This document shows positions 32,666 to 48,561 of a stretch of DNA of 64,000 bases, in pieces. Position 1 is the first letter of the stretch; each line of letters begins with the position of its first letter. A model generated the notes under the pieces. The model did no database searches, was not told where the DNA came from, and worked only from the letters and a program-made list of their open reading frames with translations. The translations under genes and the position numbers were made by a program. Source of the stretch: Rostrohypoxylon terebratum (Eukaryota; Ascomycota; Sordariomycetes; Xylariales; Hypoxylaceae); NCBI GenBank assembly GCA_022497145.1, contig MU385860.1, forward strand, positions 666,338-730,337. The letters are read 5' to 3'.

Positions 32666-35600
32666 ATGTCCCGTCCTAATCGACCTTCTCTGGGCCAATA
32701 TGACTTCGCACTTCGTAACCCACCAACCAACGAACCACAAAATCGTTTGAGAGCCAATTCGAGACTTCCCGACTACGATCCTATAAGAATTCCCGAAGTT
32801 CATATCGAGTCGAGTTCTGACGACGATATACCTATATCAAAACCGAGGCGTCCTGCCCAACACTCTCGTTCAATGAGCCATCCATTTCCCTCGTTATTTT
32901 CCAGTAAAAAGAAGAAGACTGGCCGAGCTGGTGATCATTTTGGCGACGGCGACTCTACCGATGATGTGAGCCCAAAGCAAAAAGTACGACAGAGCCCGCA
33001 GCCGCATGCGGCACCCAGGAGGATACCACGTGGGCCAGCAGATTTCTCGACTGGCAATTGCATGACCTGTGCCAGCTTGGTGAGATGGCCCAAGGAACTC
33101 CACGTCTTCAGATGTACCATCTGCTTGACAATAAATGACCTTAAGCCACACGATCCTGCTGTTAGCAACGATGGTATACAACCTAGTGCCAGTGGTCCAT
33201 TACCTTTAAATGGTACCGAACCCGGACTCTCGCGGCCGCCACAACAGCCTCGTATGTTTTGATATGTCCTAGAAATTATTCATTATACTTACCGTAGTAG
33301 CAAATTCTATATCTCTAGATCGCACGAAGCATATCATAAGGCAATGCTTACATTTTGCTTTACAATCTTGGACGACGCATTCAGATCGAGGCTTCTCCGA
33401 AAATTGGCCTGGCCGATCCCCGTCTAGGCCATCTAATGAGTACCTTACGCGAAACGAATCTCCAAGTAAGCAACATAATTCACCCGGTTCAACTGTCAGC
33501 CCATCTGGCTATATCTACAATGCCGTGTTCGACGACGCCGCCGGGCTTCAAATCGAGCCAACCCCGCTGAACATTCCCACGTCCACGACTCGATCGTACT
33601 CAACATCCTATCCGGATACTAGGAGCACGACATTTCCTCTTTCAAATCAGCCTCGTGGGAGAATCCCTAATTCAGATGCTACGACTTTGGAGTTGGAGCC
33701 TAAGAGAGTTTTCAAGAGACTAGAAGAGTATCTTATTACTTGTTTCAGTTCCCATGCATGTGTTAATAATTCGTTCGTAACTCGGCACATGAGCGCTAAT
33801 TCTAGGCTTCCCCCTGAGGTTGTCAAAAAGCGAGTTGTGGTAGATAGGAAAGAGCCGATTCGTGACGAGCCGCCCATATCAGAACTCGACGCCAAACTTT
33901 TACTGTTAGGCGACTTTGCGGAAAATGGTACTTGGTGGACTGGAAGCCAAGAGGAAGTAGCCCCGCCGAGGAGTTCACATCGGCGGAAAGAGAGTGTCCC
34001 TTCAATCGTATCGACTAGATCGCCTCGAATTGATTGGGCTATGGTCACTGAGTGGTATCATGCAATCATCAACTCTGCCGAGTCATGGTCGGAAGTATAT
34101 GCTGAGATGGTACAACTTGACCCATCTCAGAAAATGGGAGAAGCAAGACTACAAAAATTTGAAGACTTCATTATTACTGCCCAAGAACATATCCAGCGAG
34201 TTCTTCTAAAGTGTACCGAAACGCTCTTGAAGCGACCTGGACGGTTAATGGTGGAGCCACAGGCTGTTCGCTTCTTGTTATTTATGTTAGCCAACCCTCT
34301 TCTCGCTCCAGGGTCTAAGTCATATGCTGGCCAATACCAACATCCGAATAAAGGGAAAGGTCCTGCCGCAGAACCCGAGCCCGAATCCGAACAGCAAGCC
34401 AAATCGGCGCCTGGACGACACTCTGGGATCATTAAACGAATCCTTGGCTTGCTAGCGAACTCGTCAGAACAATGCCACCACCATCTGGTAACATGGATCT
34501 CAAGATTGCCTGAGCATCTCTTCTTCCAGATCAAGGACCTCGTCAGTAGTTTTATTACCTACCGGTTAACTCGGCAAAGCGAAAAGAAAGTAGAGCCACA
34601 AATTGATGTTACCGGTGGCCTGATTCCACAAATGTCCAATTCCCGTTCTAGGAACACGCCGGCGACGCTACACGCTGCCTTAGAAGCATCGAAAAATAAG
34701 AAGCAGAAGCAACCTGTCGAGCCAAAACGCGCGGCATATACAGACGACTGGCAAATCAGAGCTGCCGCGAAGGTGATGGCGCTCATATTTTCTGCCAACA
34801 ACTTGACATACATTCGACATAATGGTCCTGATGGACGTGGCCACGGGCACCTATTGTCAACAAGCGACTTCTACAATTCGCTGGTTGACTGTCTCGATTT
34901 CAAAGCCGATTTTGAACTCTGGGAGTCGAAAAGAGGCAAGTTTGCTTTTTGCCAATATCCATTCTTCCTTAGTATCTGGGCCAAGATACAAATTTTGGAG
35001 TTTGATGCCAAACGACAGATGGCAGGAAAAGCTAGAGAAGCGTTCTTCGATAGCATTTTGACACACAAGAGCTACGCGCAATACCTTGTTCTTAGTATCC
35101 GTCGGGATTGCCTAGTTGAGGACAGTCTTAAAAAAGTGAGTGAGGTCGTCGGCAGCGGCAGCGAGGATATCAAAAAAGGGTTACGCATAGAATTTCAAGG
35201 AGAAGAAGGCGTCGATGGTGGAGGACTTCGGAAGGAATGGTTTCTCCTTCTCGTCAGAGAGGTGTTTAATCCAGACCACGGTAAGTATCTTCCTCATTAT
35301 ATCACAATATTATCTCAATCTAACCATTTTAGGGCTCTTCGTTTATGACGAAGATTCACGTTTTTGCTACTTTAATCCTAACACTTTTGAAACGTCTGAC
35401 CAATATTTTTTGGTTGGAGTATTACTTGGATTGGCCATCTATAATTCGACGATACTAGATGTCGCTTTTCCACCATTTGCCTTCAGGAAATTGCTGGCGT
35501 CTGCCCCTCCTCCAGCCATTGGCGCGCCCGCACATTCACGCCCAACAATGAACTACACACTAGATGACCTAGCCGAATTCCGGCCAGTCCTCGCGAAAGG

Positions 35601-36255
35601 ACTTCGGCAGCTACTAGATTTCGAAGGGGACGTTCAGTCTACCTTTTGTCTTGACTTTGTTATCGAGGTCGAGAAATACGGGACCAGAGTTCGAGCGCCG
35701 CTCTGTCCAGGAGGCGAGACGAAGATGGTGACGAATGCTAACCGACGAGAATATGTCGACCTTTACGTCAGATATTTACTCGACACGTCAGTTAGTAGAC
35801 AGTTTGAACCTTTCAAGCGAGGTTTCTTTACCGTATGCGCAGGCAATGCTTTGACTCTCTTCAGACCAGAAGAGATCGAGCTCCTTGTCCGTGGCTCAGA
35901 CGAGCCATTAGACATTGCCTCATTGCGGGGAGTTGCCGTGTATACAGGTTGGCCCAAGAATGTGAACCCTAGGAGAGAGCCGATAGTGCAGTGGTTCTGG
36001 GATACTTTTGAAAGAGCTTCACCCATAGATCAGCGCCGGTTGTTATGTTTCATAACTAGCAGTGATCGTATTCCTGCCATGGGCGCGACATCTCTTGTCA
36101 TTAGGATCAACCTTCTAGGTGATGATGAAGGGCGGTTCCCTTCTGCGAGGACCTGTTTCAATATCCTGTCCCTATATCGCTACACTTCAAAGGCGAGATT
36201 GGAACAATGTCTGTGGCGCGCGGTAAATGAGAGCGAAGGATTTGGACTCAAGTGA
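32666..36255 (+). CDS. hul4: HECT-type E3 ubiquitin ligase, Hul4-like
   Basis: Three exons, 32666-33251, 33319-35280 and 35333-36255, give 1156 residues. The disordered N-terminus carries a zinc-ribbon-like motif with CxxC pairs at 132/135 and 150/153 (NCMTCASLVRWP, FRCTIC). The C-terminal third is a HECT domain: FQGEEGVDGGGLRKEWF, then LFVYDEDSRFCYFNP and VGVLLGLAIYNSTILDV. The catalytic Cys is about residue 1124 in TCFNILSLY. The short tail ends NESEGFGLK. Zinc finger plus HECT matches Hul4 of yeast, linked to nuclear RNA surveillance and protein quality control. Splice phases are 1 at both junctions. The exon 1/exon 2 boundary is the least certain part. Confidence 0.9.
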
Positions 36256-39200
36256 AAATGGGCTCATGATAGCATTGCATTGGCGTTTGTGGACTCGGCA
36301 CAATCAATTTCCCAGGATGTTATTCGCCGGGAAGCTTGCGAGTGGACATTGGGACTTCTTTTCTTATGACCAACATGGTTCTTGGGTGGCAGTACTTCCC
36401 TTGGACGAGATAACCTGTAACTGAAGTGGCGTTCAGAGATTATACCCGACTAGCTGTATTAGTAAATACATGACAAACATATTGAATGATGAAATCTCGA
36501 GGCATGACTTCGCTGAAGTAGGTGACGTTGATGTTTATCGTGCTCGCTGGTTCATGAGGTTTTATCGCATCTTGATCGCACAATCATTTAAGGGATAAGA
36601 GATGATATAACAAACACTAGGTAATAAAGTGATATATCGTGATTCTTGTGGCAATTTAATTGTTATAGACGTACTATCTCAACATATTTCTAAAATATTT
36701 CAGCTGTCAAAAAGTTCCTGTCTTGGCGCGGGTTTTATACTGCGGCGAAATTCTCGAGCTAGAGCTCTAACTCGCCGCGATGTGAATAGCGTTGAATTTC
36801 TATACCCCAATGCCCCCACAGTTGAACTCGCTTCGAATACGGGGCTATAGCCTCTTATACCAACTAGCAACCGCAGAGCAATCGCATGGATTGAATCCAC
36901 ATTAATCACTACGGCATGTCCCCTATTCGATATTATATACACTAAAAAAGGCGCCACGGAGCAGAATTGGCAAACGAGAGCGGCGGATATATCGCGCTTG
37001 TCTGGCTGCTCATGGTTAGACCAATCCAGTGCTCGGCCATATAATCGACTTGTGTCAACTCGCTATTGAATCATGCAACACCTTGTTGGCTGACTCGAAA
37101 TATACAGGTCCGACTTATAATTGAAAGAGACAGTTATAGAATGTGAAAGGCGTAATGCGCGGGACCGAGACCCACGAAATTTCCGAAGTCGAAGGCCTAG
37201 AAGTAGTTAGATTTCCAACCGGAAACCGAGTTGGTTTAGACGATGGCACAATGCGATGTATAACGCAGTTCAGCGGCGCGAGGGAAGCTGGCTACGCTGG
37301 CTACTGCTTGTCTAGGTTAGTTGCTAGCCTTTGATAATATGGAGGTTGCCGTGGTCCGCGGTCCGTAGATGGAATCAAGCCAACGTTCGGGCCTATTCTC
37401 GCAGCCTTGTGTGGCGCTGGCAACGATCAGTCATGGCCTCACTGGGGAAAGAAAGATTTCTAAGCTCCTGGACTGCTAGCCCATAAGTGGAGGGATGCTG
37501 GTAAGCTTTGCTTACTGCTATCTTAGAGCTTGCGTATGCTTTATTGGCACGTTGATCCCTTGCTCATCCACATTGGCTAGCCAGCCAGGTTGAAGGTTAT
37601 TGTCACGCATGCGATGTCGGGTTATTGGATTGGTAGGATGGGAATCGCCATTGACTCACGAGTCACGAGAAAGGGCATGATAATCAGCAGGAGCTGAATG
37701 GCGAGCATTGATAGCAATTTATGAGTGACCGAAATGACTGGATGGATTGTCTCGGCACCTTATACGGAGTATGGTTGGGAGTATGGTTGCTTTCAAACTC
37801 CGGTACCTTGCGGTGTTTAGTTGCAGACCACGGGGGGACCCTGAAGGCAACCCTGAGCTAACGTTGAGTTGAGATTTTTGTTTTGCCCGGATGTGGCATG
37901 TGTAAGCTGAGATCCCCGGGAGCCGCCCACCGCGGAAGCGCGTAGATCGCCATCCATTTTATGTATGGTGAGGATCTGAGGCAAAATATAATGATTTCTG
38001 ACTTTGAGATATTCAAATTTCGAGACGAAAATTATGAGAAACAAGACGATTCCAACTTTCCCCTCATAACCAATTGGATACGTTTATAAGAGCCGAGCTA
38101 AATCGGATAGAATCGTTACCTGTGTCCCGTACGATGGCCGAGAACCCGTTAGACATTCGTGCCATTTTCGTCGTGCACAGTGATCAAGAGTTCCTCGGCT
38201 GTATGGAAGTGACTTCGAGTATACATGGTTATTGAAGATTGTTTGAAATTTCTAAAGTCTTGAGACCCTTCGAAACGGACTCATAGACCGTCGGTGTGAG
38301 CCTCTGAGGAATATAATGAGATCTTCCAAGGTTCCTTATGAGCTTGAGTTATTTTCTGTATGAGACAAATTTCAGTGATAAGGATTGAAACTGACAAGAA
38401 TGCAATGAACGCTGAATTGGGTCTGTGTGATGTCAACGGAGCTTGCATTACGCACTGTCTTGGATCTTAGGAGCTCTCCGGAGTTACGAGACTGGTACCT
38501 TCAATCTAGCTGGAAGCTTTTGTCCGTATAGTCCGACCGTACGGGGCAGACGGGTCATCTAGACCACCATGACCACCGCCTAGGAATATAATAGCAGAAA
38601 AATCAATAGAAAAAATAAGAAAAGAAAATAGATCATAGTCGTCGACTAAGTTGGTCATATAATATTATATCATTTTAATTCTTCATCTTGTGATGGTTTG
38701 CTCGGCTCGTTTGATTTGTTCGAGTCAGCTCATATCTCTCGCCATATAAGTTAACGCATCATATTCAGGGGGAAACATCTGATATTAGAACGTGATTTTT
38801 GTTTGTACATCTCTAGATCTTGGCGGGGCAGTGACGGATGTAGCTATTAAGTACCTCCTAGCATTGTTGTACAGTAGGAATTCCCCGAAGCAAACCTGGC
38901 TACCTGGGCAGTTGCTTTTTTACCCCTCCAAAAAAAACAAAAAAAGTTGTCCTAGGCAGGAAGCTGTAGGGGCAGAGGGGCCAATTGATTGAACACCCCA
39001 CCTACCTTCCGCCTAGCCCTGAGCTGCATCACAATAGATTTTTCCTTGGTACACGGTCTCTCAACCAATTCTTTATTTATCGCTCATATGCCATCATTAA
39101 CCTCTTACCCCTCCACGTTTCCTCTCTTCTCTCAACAACAACAACCACATATTTAAGCTTACTTCTCTGTCCTTTTTTAATTCTCTCGAGTGATCTTTCC

Positions 39201-39266
39201 TTTGATCAAACCTCGAGATTTTACCAGAGCCTAATTATTTGAAACCCATCTTCGCAATCAAACCAG
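36256..39266. promoter_or_regulatory. 3-kb upstream region of the GAPDH gene
   Basis: No gene is supported. Between 36600 and 38700 the sequence is AT-rich and holds only short frames. From about 39060 to 39262 there is a strong CT-rich block (CTCTTACCCCTCC, CTTACTTCTCTGTCC), the typical pyrimidine tract of fungal gpd promoters near the transcription start. Confidence 0.55.
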
Positions 39267-39676
39267 GTAAGAGCTTAGCTGCCCCTCTCAACAGCTGTTA
39301 TTTTTTTTTCCCTTACCCCGCCATTGCATTGGGACATGGGGGAAACTATCGTCACGTCGACGAGCTCTCCTTTCTAGCCCCGCCAACCTGGATCACTTGG
39401 CTTTGTTCTTTTTGTGGCTCGGAGTCTCTCTACTCAGCATTAACACCGAGATAAGACGGGTTATCGAATTTGCTATTTCTGATGGTGGCGATTCGTTTCC
39501 GTTGACCGCGGAAACGCCGCATCTTGGGTAATATGCTGAATAGAAATACCTCCCCTCCCGCATCTCGCAAAGTTTCACTCAGCCATTCTATTTTCATCCA
39601 CGTCAAACCTTCTACTCTTTTCCTCCTTTTAAGCTGGACTTTTTTTTTTAGCTAATATAATCCCCGTCAAATTTAG
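39267..39676 (+). other. Probable 5'-UTR intron of the GAPDH gene
   Basis: CCAG|GTAAGA at 39267 and TTTAG at 39672-39676, six bases before the ATG, delimit a candidate 410-nt leader intron. Leader introns are common in filamentous fungal gpd genes. The boundaries are inferred from signals only. Confidence 0.5.
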
Positions 39677-40755
<1,079 letters not shown>

Positions 40756-41389
40756 ATTACTCAAGTACTTAGATTTTAATGAATGAAAGCTCTGGCGGCG
40801 TCAAAATGTGCGGGTGGCTTTCATTGAACAATTGATTACAGGCTGAGGATCACGGCTGGGCTCTGGGTTGGGCTGTATGACATACCGTAGTACCTATGAG
40901 TTCTACCTAAACAAAGAATAAAAATTTTTTATGAACCTCGTTGACTCTTGCTTGACTACGTGAATGATTGTACTATATAATGGCAGAATGACTATTTACC
41001 TAGGCATCTTATGTGTTGTTGCGTAGTTAAGTCGTCACTAGGTATGTATATGTTCACCCGATAGCTTAGGATATAGGTCAGGTTGTATAACTCGAAGAAC
41101 ATCATATCATTGCAATTCCGCATACGCCAATGAACCTATGATACACACTTCTATCTCACAAATTGCTCATCCAATAGTAGCAAGTAGCAGCAGCAGTAGT
41201 AATAGTAGCGGTAGCTTGTCGTCTCTCTTTTCAATGGCCTATGGCCTAAGCTACCTTCGTTACCTGGTCTTTTGGTATCCCATCCCAACGCCACTGAGAC
41301 TTAAACAGAAGGCTTCCCGAACACACCCGTCCGTCACACCGTACGTTTGATGTTTCGTAGAGATAATAATAGGTAAGGTATAGCTTAGC
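40756..41389. other. Convergent intergenic region
   Basis: The region holds the 3' flanks of GAPDH and RVB2. A short AGTAGCAGCAGCAGTAGTAATAG-type trinucleotide stretch lies near 41180-41210. No gene is supported. Confidence 0.5.
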
Positions 41390-42960
<1,571 letters not shown>

Positions 42961-44943
42961 TGTGAATTAGGTTCAATTCTTCAATTTAAAGATTCTCACA
43001 ACTCGGGTCTCCTTGTATAATCTATGACGTTTTTTTCCAAGGCTGACCTACTCAAGGTTGCGTTTCTCGACGTTTTATTTTTGGTGGTTGTCTTTTTTTT
43101 TTGTCAGCCTTGCTAATTGATTTTCTGAGCAGAGCTTCTAATGGCAAGAGCAAATCCTAGCTCTGGAAAATTGAACGCGCTGCAAGGATCGGATGCAGTG
43201 CAGGTCCACCCAAGCGCGGTTCGGGGTGCGGTACGTACATACTTGCTTATCGCCTATTATCGAAAGTCCCACTGCGACCTGTGCGACCCATATATAAATA
43301 TATCCGTGGCTGCGTGGCGTGTGGTGTGTGGCGCACAACCTGCCTATCATGAGATTTCATGGGATTTCATCCAAGGAAGTAGCGCTTCGTGTGGCTTTCC
43401 CGCGGCGAGCAATTCCAATCAATCGAGACTTTTAAAGTGTGAATGTTTCTTGATTGGCTCTATAGAGTTATTCGCTACATAATAGTTGATGCAATGACAC
43501 CTGATACGTGCCTGACCCCACTTGTGCATCGGACTTTCACTATTTCGGTACATGATATATGTATGGTTGTTAAGCTAAGAAGTAAAACCCGGGAAAAACC
43601 TAAGATGAACGCGTTTTAAAAAGCAATTTCATCAGATGTAATTTCTAACCATTTCCGCCACTTTAATAATCTGTGAGCCTGTCACGTTTCGTCGCGCATG
43701 GATCCTGCACTCGCGACCCCGGGCAACCTGCCCACCAAATAAGCATTCCAGACTTGTTAATAATATCCAATCTCTCAATTTCAACATGTTCATGTCGGTC
43801 TTTTATTTTCCTTCCACGTTCCCTGGAAATAGTTCTTGAAGCACGTGTATCTCGACATGTTCCATATTCTTGAATCATCTACCTTCCCGTTCCTGTTTCG
43901 CTCTTTCTAAGTTAATGTTCTATTTCAGTTGTCGTTCGTTTGGAAGCAAGTATCCACTATAGACATGTGGATGCATACAACTCTTATGTTTCACGACCCA
44001 TATTTACCTAAAGTTACTATACATAAAAACCTAATAGGAGGGAAGAGCAACCAACATAAAATACTTGGGCGCTTACCATCGTTGTTCCCTTCTCTCTTCA
44101 TCATAATAGACCACACCTTCTGAACGGGCGGGTTAGATGTCATCCGTGTGAAGTGCCAAGTCAAATCGCTAGGTAACTGCAGGGTTCTATCTTCAAGCGG
44201 TCGAGTCGAGTCCGTTCACGCACCGCCAGATGCTAAACGCTAATTCTACCAAGGGTCTGGTCACCTACCAACTACCGATTCCTTATATCAACTCATCCAC
44301 CACCTTCAACTTCAACTTGCACTCATCTACTATTCATCTCTAATCATCTAAATCCAAACGCTCAAACGTTCAAACGTATAACCTGATATATTTTCAGAAG
44401 AAGACACCGTTCATCTTATCGTTTTCGTCTCACCAAAAATCGCACATAAAAGATACGATCTGAAGATAACGCGATTCGTTTGAAATTACCCAAAAAAATC
44501 CATTCGAAATTCTAGAAGTCTTCTAGTCTACTTTTTTTTAAAAAAAAACTGGACTACAAAAAGTTTTCGGAGTGAAATATTTCATGATCTTCATCTGAAA
44601 CTCGGCTTATCAGAAAATTATATTACTACTACTACTACCTATATTACCTACGTACAAAGCAACGACCGATTAAGATTCAAATTACTAGGTTCAACTCGTC
44701 GGGACCGCAAAATTCATTCATGGGTGTGGAGTCCCATCTAAGGTTTTCTAACTAGTCTTATTGGAAGTGGCCTACCTAAGTTGTGATCACCTTCTGAGGA
44801 AATGCTATTGCCATATGTGACTGGAATATCTGGAATATCTGGACGTCGCATTGTAAAATTAAGAAATCGGGGCTAGGATAGAGAGTCAGGTTGGCTTTCT
44901 TCATCTAGGTCTCGAGGTGAACTGGTTTTAATTTTACCTCGCG
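42961..44943. other. 2-kb divergent intergenic region
   Basis: The region lies between RVB2 (minus) and the coiled-coil gene (plus). It contains homopolymer runs (T run near 43092, T8A9 near 44533-44550) and a TACTAC repeat near 44625-44640. No gene is supported; a 113-codon frame at 43141 shows no motif. Confidence 0.5.
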
Positions 44944-47139
44944 ATGGCATATCGATACAAAGGCAACGGTTATGAAGATGAACGGCGTCGCTCATCCGGA
45001 TATCCGGCACACAATTCCCACAACCACTACGAATTTGAACGAGATCGAGGTCGCGATATAGAGCAGGGTCGATACGATCGGAGGGATATGAGAGACTCGC
45101 GCGATTTTAGAGAACCTCCGCGAAGTCCATATCCTAACAAGAAGGGTAGAATGGGCTCACCAAAAAGACTGCACATAGACACCAAGAATGTCGATGGGCC
45201 TAGCAGGTCATCATCGTCGACTCGGTCTGCTGCTAGTGCGTTTAGTAGTGCTGTCCCTAGCGAGCCGGGTAAGTTTTCATTTCTTATAATTACAGATTAA
45301 CTCTTTATTCTGACGTACTCAATAGCTGCTGAGAGAGTCGGAAGGCCTATTACAAACTCTATAACTGGCTCTGCAAATTCTACTTTCATTCCGAAGGCAA
45401 AAGACTCTAAAATACAAGATGTATTTGACGCTGTTTATAAGTGGAATAAGGTAGCGGAAGATCGCGCTCTCTTGAAGCTGCAAAAAGGCAAGCTCTTACG
45501 CGAAGATCAAAGACGTCAGGCGGAAACCAATAAGATCAGTGGCAAAGTGGACGACTATGCGCCATATCTCGAATTCAAGAAACGCTTTGAGGACAGCGGG
45601 AAGGCAGAGCGTGAGGATGCTGCCAAGCAGCTTGCTAAACTCGACGAACAATATGCGGAAGAATTAGAAAAAGTTGTTTGCGCTATATCATCTCATGCGC
45701 CTGTCAGCCCTCAGGCAGCGATTCAGACGGAGTTAATATCAAAATTGGAAGATGGGTTCGGCAGGCAACAGCAACAGATACAAAGTTTGCTCGCCCTCCA
45801 GCAGAAATCAGAACAGGCTCTTGTCTCATTAAATCAAGAGTTCAGTGCCCTGAAATCTGAAAATGCTACTCTCAAGGCCGATCTTGCCTCCCTTAAATCT
45901 AATTACATCACTCTCGAGTCTGATTGCGGCGCTTTGAAAACCGAAAACTCGGAGCTTAGACAGCAAATCGCAAAGTACAAATCAACCGAAGATTCCGTTC
46001 AGTGGACCCAAGAAGATGTGGACAAGTTCTTTAAAGAGCTTCAATCATTCAAGGCTAGGATGGATACCATGGAGAGCAAAGTGCACGGTTCCACGGAGAA
46101 GATCGAAGATCTCGACATGGAGTCGTACAACGAAATTATTGAGGCGTGGATCGACCACGACTTTAAAAACAAGCTCTTATCACACGATACGTCAATCACA
46201 ACCTTGCGCCAAGATCTACAATCAGCTACGTCTCGGCTTGATAAAAGTGAGACATTGATTCAAGAAACAGGTGGAGCCCTCCAGGCCCTAGAAAAAGCAC
46301 GGCAAATTTCTCTCCAAACAACCAATCGGGGGGAGACGGGAGGAATCAAGGCTTTTGTTGAACAGAAGCATGCTTCTCTCATTGAGGTCATGCAGAAGAC
46401 AGTTACCGATTCTTGTGATGCATGTGCTGAGATGGTCGATGAAGTGAGAGCTCGCATCGACGATATTCAAATAGTTGTCAACACATTAAAATTAGCGACG
46501 GTCCCCTCAAAAGATCCCGATATGACCGCGCAGGTTGGCGCCTTACAGCAGGCTGTAGGTCAACAAAATCAGAACCTGAACCAGCTTGTGAGCCGTATTG
46601 AATCGATGGAAGGCCAAAGGTTTGGAGAAGGAATCAGTTACGTGAATGCTAGCCTTGCGGAACTCAATAAGCAGGTCAATGGGCTTCAGCAAAGTAATGG
46701 CCACGAAGGAATTGCTAACAACGAGGCTTTCGTTAAGTTCATCAAACCAGATATGGACGATGCCAAAAAGAGACTCGAGGCTTTGGAAATGTCTGTCCGA
46801 ATACTAGACAGCCAGTGGTCAAACCTCAGTTCGAAACAAATGGCCGAGAGGATTCTCCAGCAACTAGATCCGTACGGACAGCGGAACGAGGTACGGATTT
46901 TTGGGGTTGAGAATGTGATGAAACAAATGGAGGGCAGACTTTCGACTGCTGAACAGAACCTTCTTGTGTTATTAAAGGACCGGAAGTCAATCGACGTTCC
47001 GAAGATCCCCCCATTAGACGGGAAACGACACGCTGCTTCCGAGTCGCCTTCTGAGGAGCTGATGACCAAGAAGCGGAAGCTTGGAGCGAACGGCCAGTTC
47101 GCCCCTCAACCGCACCGCAGCAGCAGCTATAATCTATGA
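44944..47139 (+). CDS. Coiled-coil protein, function unknown
   Basis: Two exons, 44944-45268 and 45326-47139, give 712 residues. The N-terminal 110 residues are Arg/Asp/Tyr/Ser-rich and disordered (ERDRGRDIEQGRYDRRDMRD). A helical segment follows (DVFDAVYKWNKVAEDRALLK). Extended coiled coil then spans about residues 240-660, with heptad-like leucines (SALKSENATLKADLASLKSN, LKTENSELRQQI). A basic motif near the C-terminus (TKKRKLG) could be a nuclear signal. I recognise no catalytic domain. A scaffold or nuclear structural role is possible but not shown. Confidence 0.8.
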
Positions 47140-47755
47140 ACACTACCTACATATAACGCATCTCTTTTCTGCGGTTATCACTCTTAATATGAGTTTCCGG
47201 AAGTTGAGGTCTGGTGAGGATATGGAACGATGTGGCTGAGATACCAAACTCAGATTCTGTTCGTACCTGTCATTCAGCGTTCCCCCCAACGAAGATGGTG
47301 ATATACTCTGGACTGCGCTTCGGGGTATAGCGAGACTATGTTACCAGAGACGCATTGCGAAATACCCCTCTTATGCTATGTTATCATTACTCCTTTGAGA
47401 GTATTTGAAATGGGAAAATGGGAAAATGGTGGAAAGGGCAGAGACGGATATGGCTCGGCAACAAGGTTAATGCGCGTGTTCAGAGTCGGCTCTTGATTTC
47501 GATTGTAGAGACGAAAGGAAGTCTCTATACTTCGAGGAATCTCATCATTATGAGAAACTCCTAAAAGAAATGACAAGATAAAAAGTTGATTCCATCATTG
47601 ATTGTTTTCCAAATGTGCCGCCTGTGGATATATTTCTGTGATCCCTTGCGTTCTATGATGCCCATGCCTATCTATATGATTTCTTGCCTTGCCATGCCCG
47701 TACTATTACCGACCATGCTGTCTTCAAATTCATTGCTTCGGACCTCAGATCCACA
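47140..47755. other. Convergent intergenic region
   Basis: The region holds the 3' flanks of the coiled-coil and PTH2 genes. Nothing else is supported. Confidence 0.5.
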
Positions 47756-48561
47756 TTATAATAATTTGAGTCCTCCCGTAACTTGATCTACCAAGCTCTT
47801 AGGCGCAGGGCCGACGCCGAGCACCGTCAGACTACCCGGGTCGATCTGTGTTCGTCCGGCGTCCTGGATCACCTCGGAGGTTATTCCTAGGCTCCGCGCC
47901 TTACCCATCAACTCGAGCAGCTCGTCTTCGGACTTCACTTGCACGGCGATCTTGGCTTGGCCGCGGCGCTCCCAGCGCTGCAGGAGCTTGGCTTCGGGGG
48001 ACGAGGGGTTGCGGCTTGCAGCTTTGGTTAGGGTCTTGTAGCATGCGAGGGTGGCGTGAGAGCATTGCGCTGCGATTTTGCCTATTGTGGGGAGAGGTAT
48101 GTTAATCATGACTTGAGCTCGAGGAATAGGAATGGTGTAGGAGGAATTGACGAACCTTTTGTCATGCCCAGATCTGTCCGTACGACTAGGACTAGCTTGC
48201 ACTCCTCGTTTGCGGGTGCGTCGGCTAGGGGTGGTCGTGAGCTATCCTCCTTCTCGTCTGTCTTGGCATTTTTCGGCTTCCTCTGCTTGGACATTTTGAG
48301 CCCGTCTCGTTTATCGGCATCTTCCCCGTTCGCCCAGTTAGGTGCGTGGTCGAGGATTGTGTCGTCGTCTATGTCAGATTCGTCGCTCTCTACCGGGTCG
48401 TCGATGTTGCTTCGTCGCTCGGAGGCTAGGGCGGGCGAGACGATGAGGTAGCCTCGGATCGAGTATACGCCGAATAGGAAGCCCGATAGGAATGTGACGA
48501 TGCTGGTGGCGACAATCATCGACGTTGGATTTAAGAGGACGGTGCCTGCCTTGTCTGCCAT
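47756..48561 (-). CDS. pth2: Peptidyl-tRNA hydrolase 2, membrane-anchored
   Basis: Two exons, 48561-48156 and 48081-47756, give 243 residues. A membrane span at about residues 13-35 (SMIVATSIVTFLSGFLFGVY) precedes an acidic, lysine-rich linker. The Pth2 domain then begins KLVLVVRTDLGMTKGKIAAQ and continues CSHATLACY, AKIAVQVKSEDELLEL, VIQDAGRTQIDPGS and TVLGVGPAP. It hydrolyses peptidyl-tRNA released from stalled ribosomes. The eukaryotic enzyme is typically anchored at mitochondria by its N-terminal segment, consistent with the span seen here. The intron (GTTCGT donor) splits the conserved GMTKGKIAAQ stretch; its phase is preserved. Confidence 0.95.

Noticed and set aside
36820..36960. Possible tRNA-like hairpins near 36840-36960
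   Set aside because: I could not form a full cloverleaf with a proper T-loop and anticodon arm.
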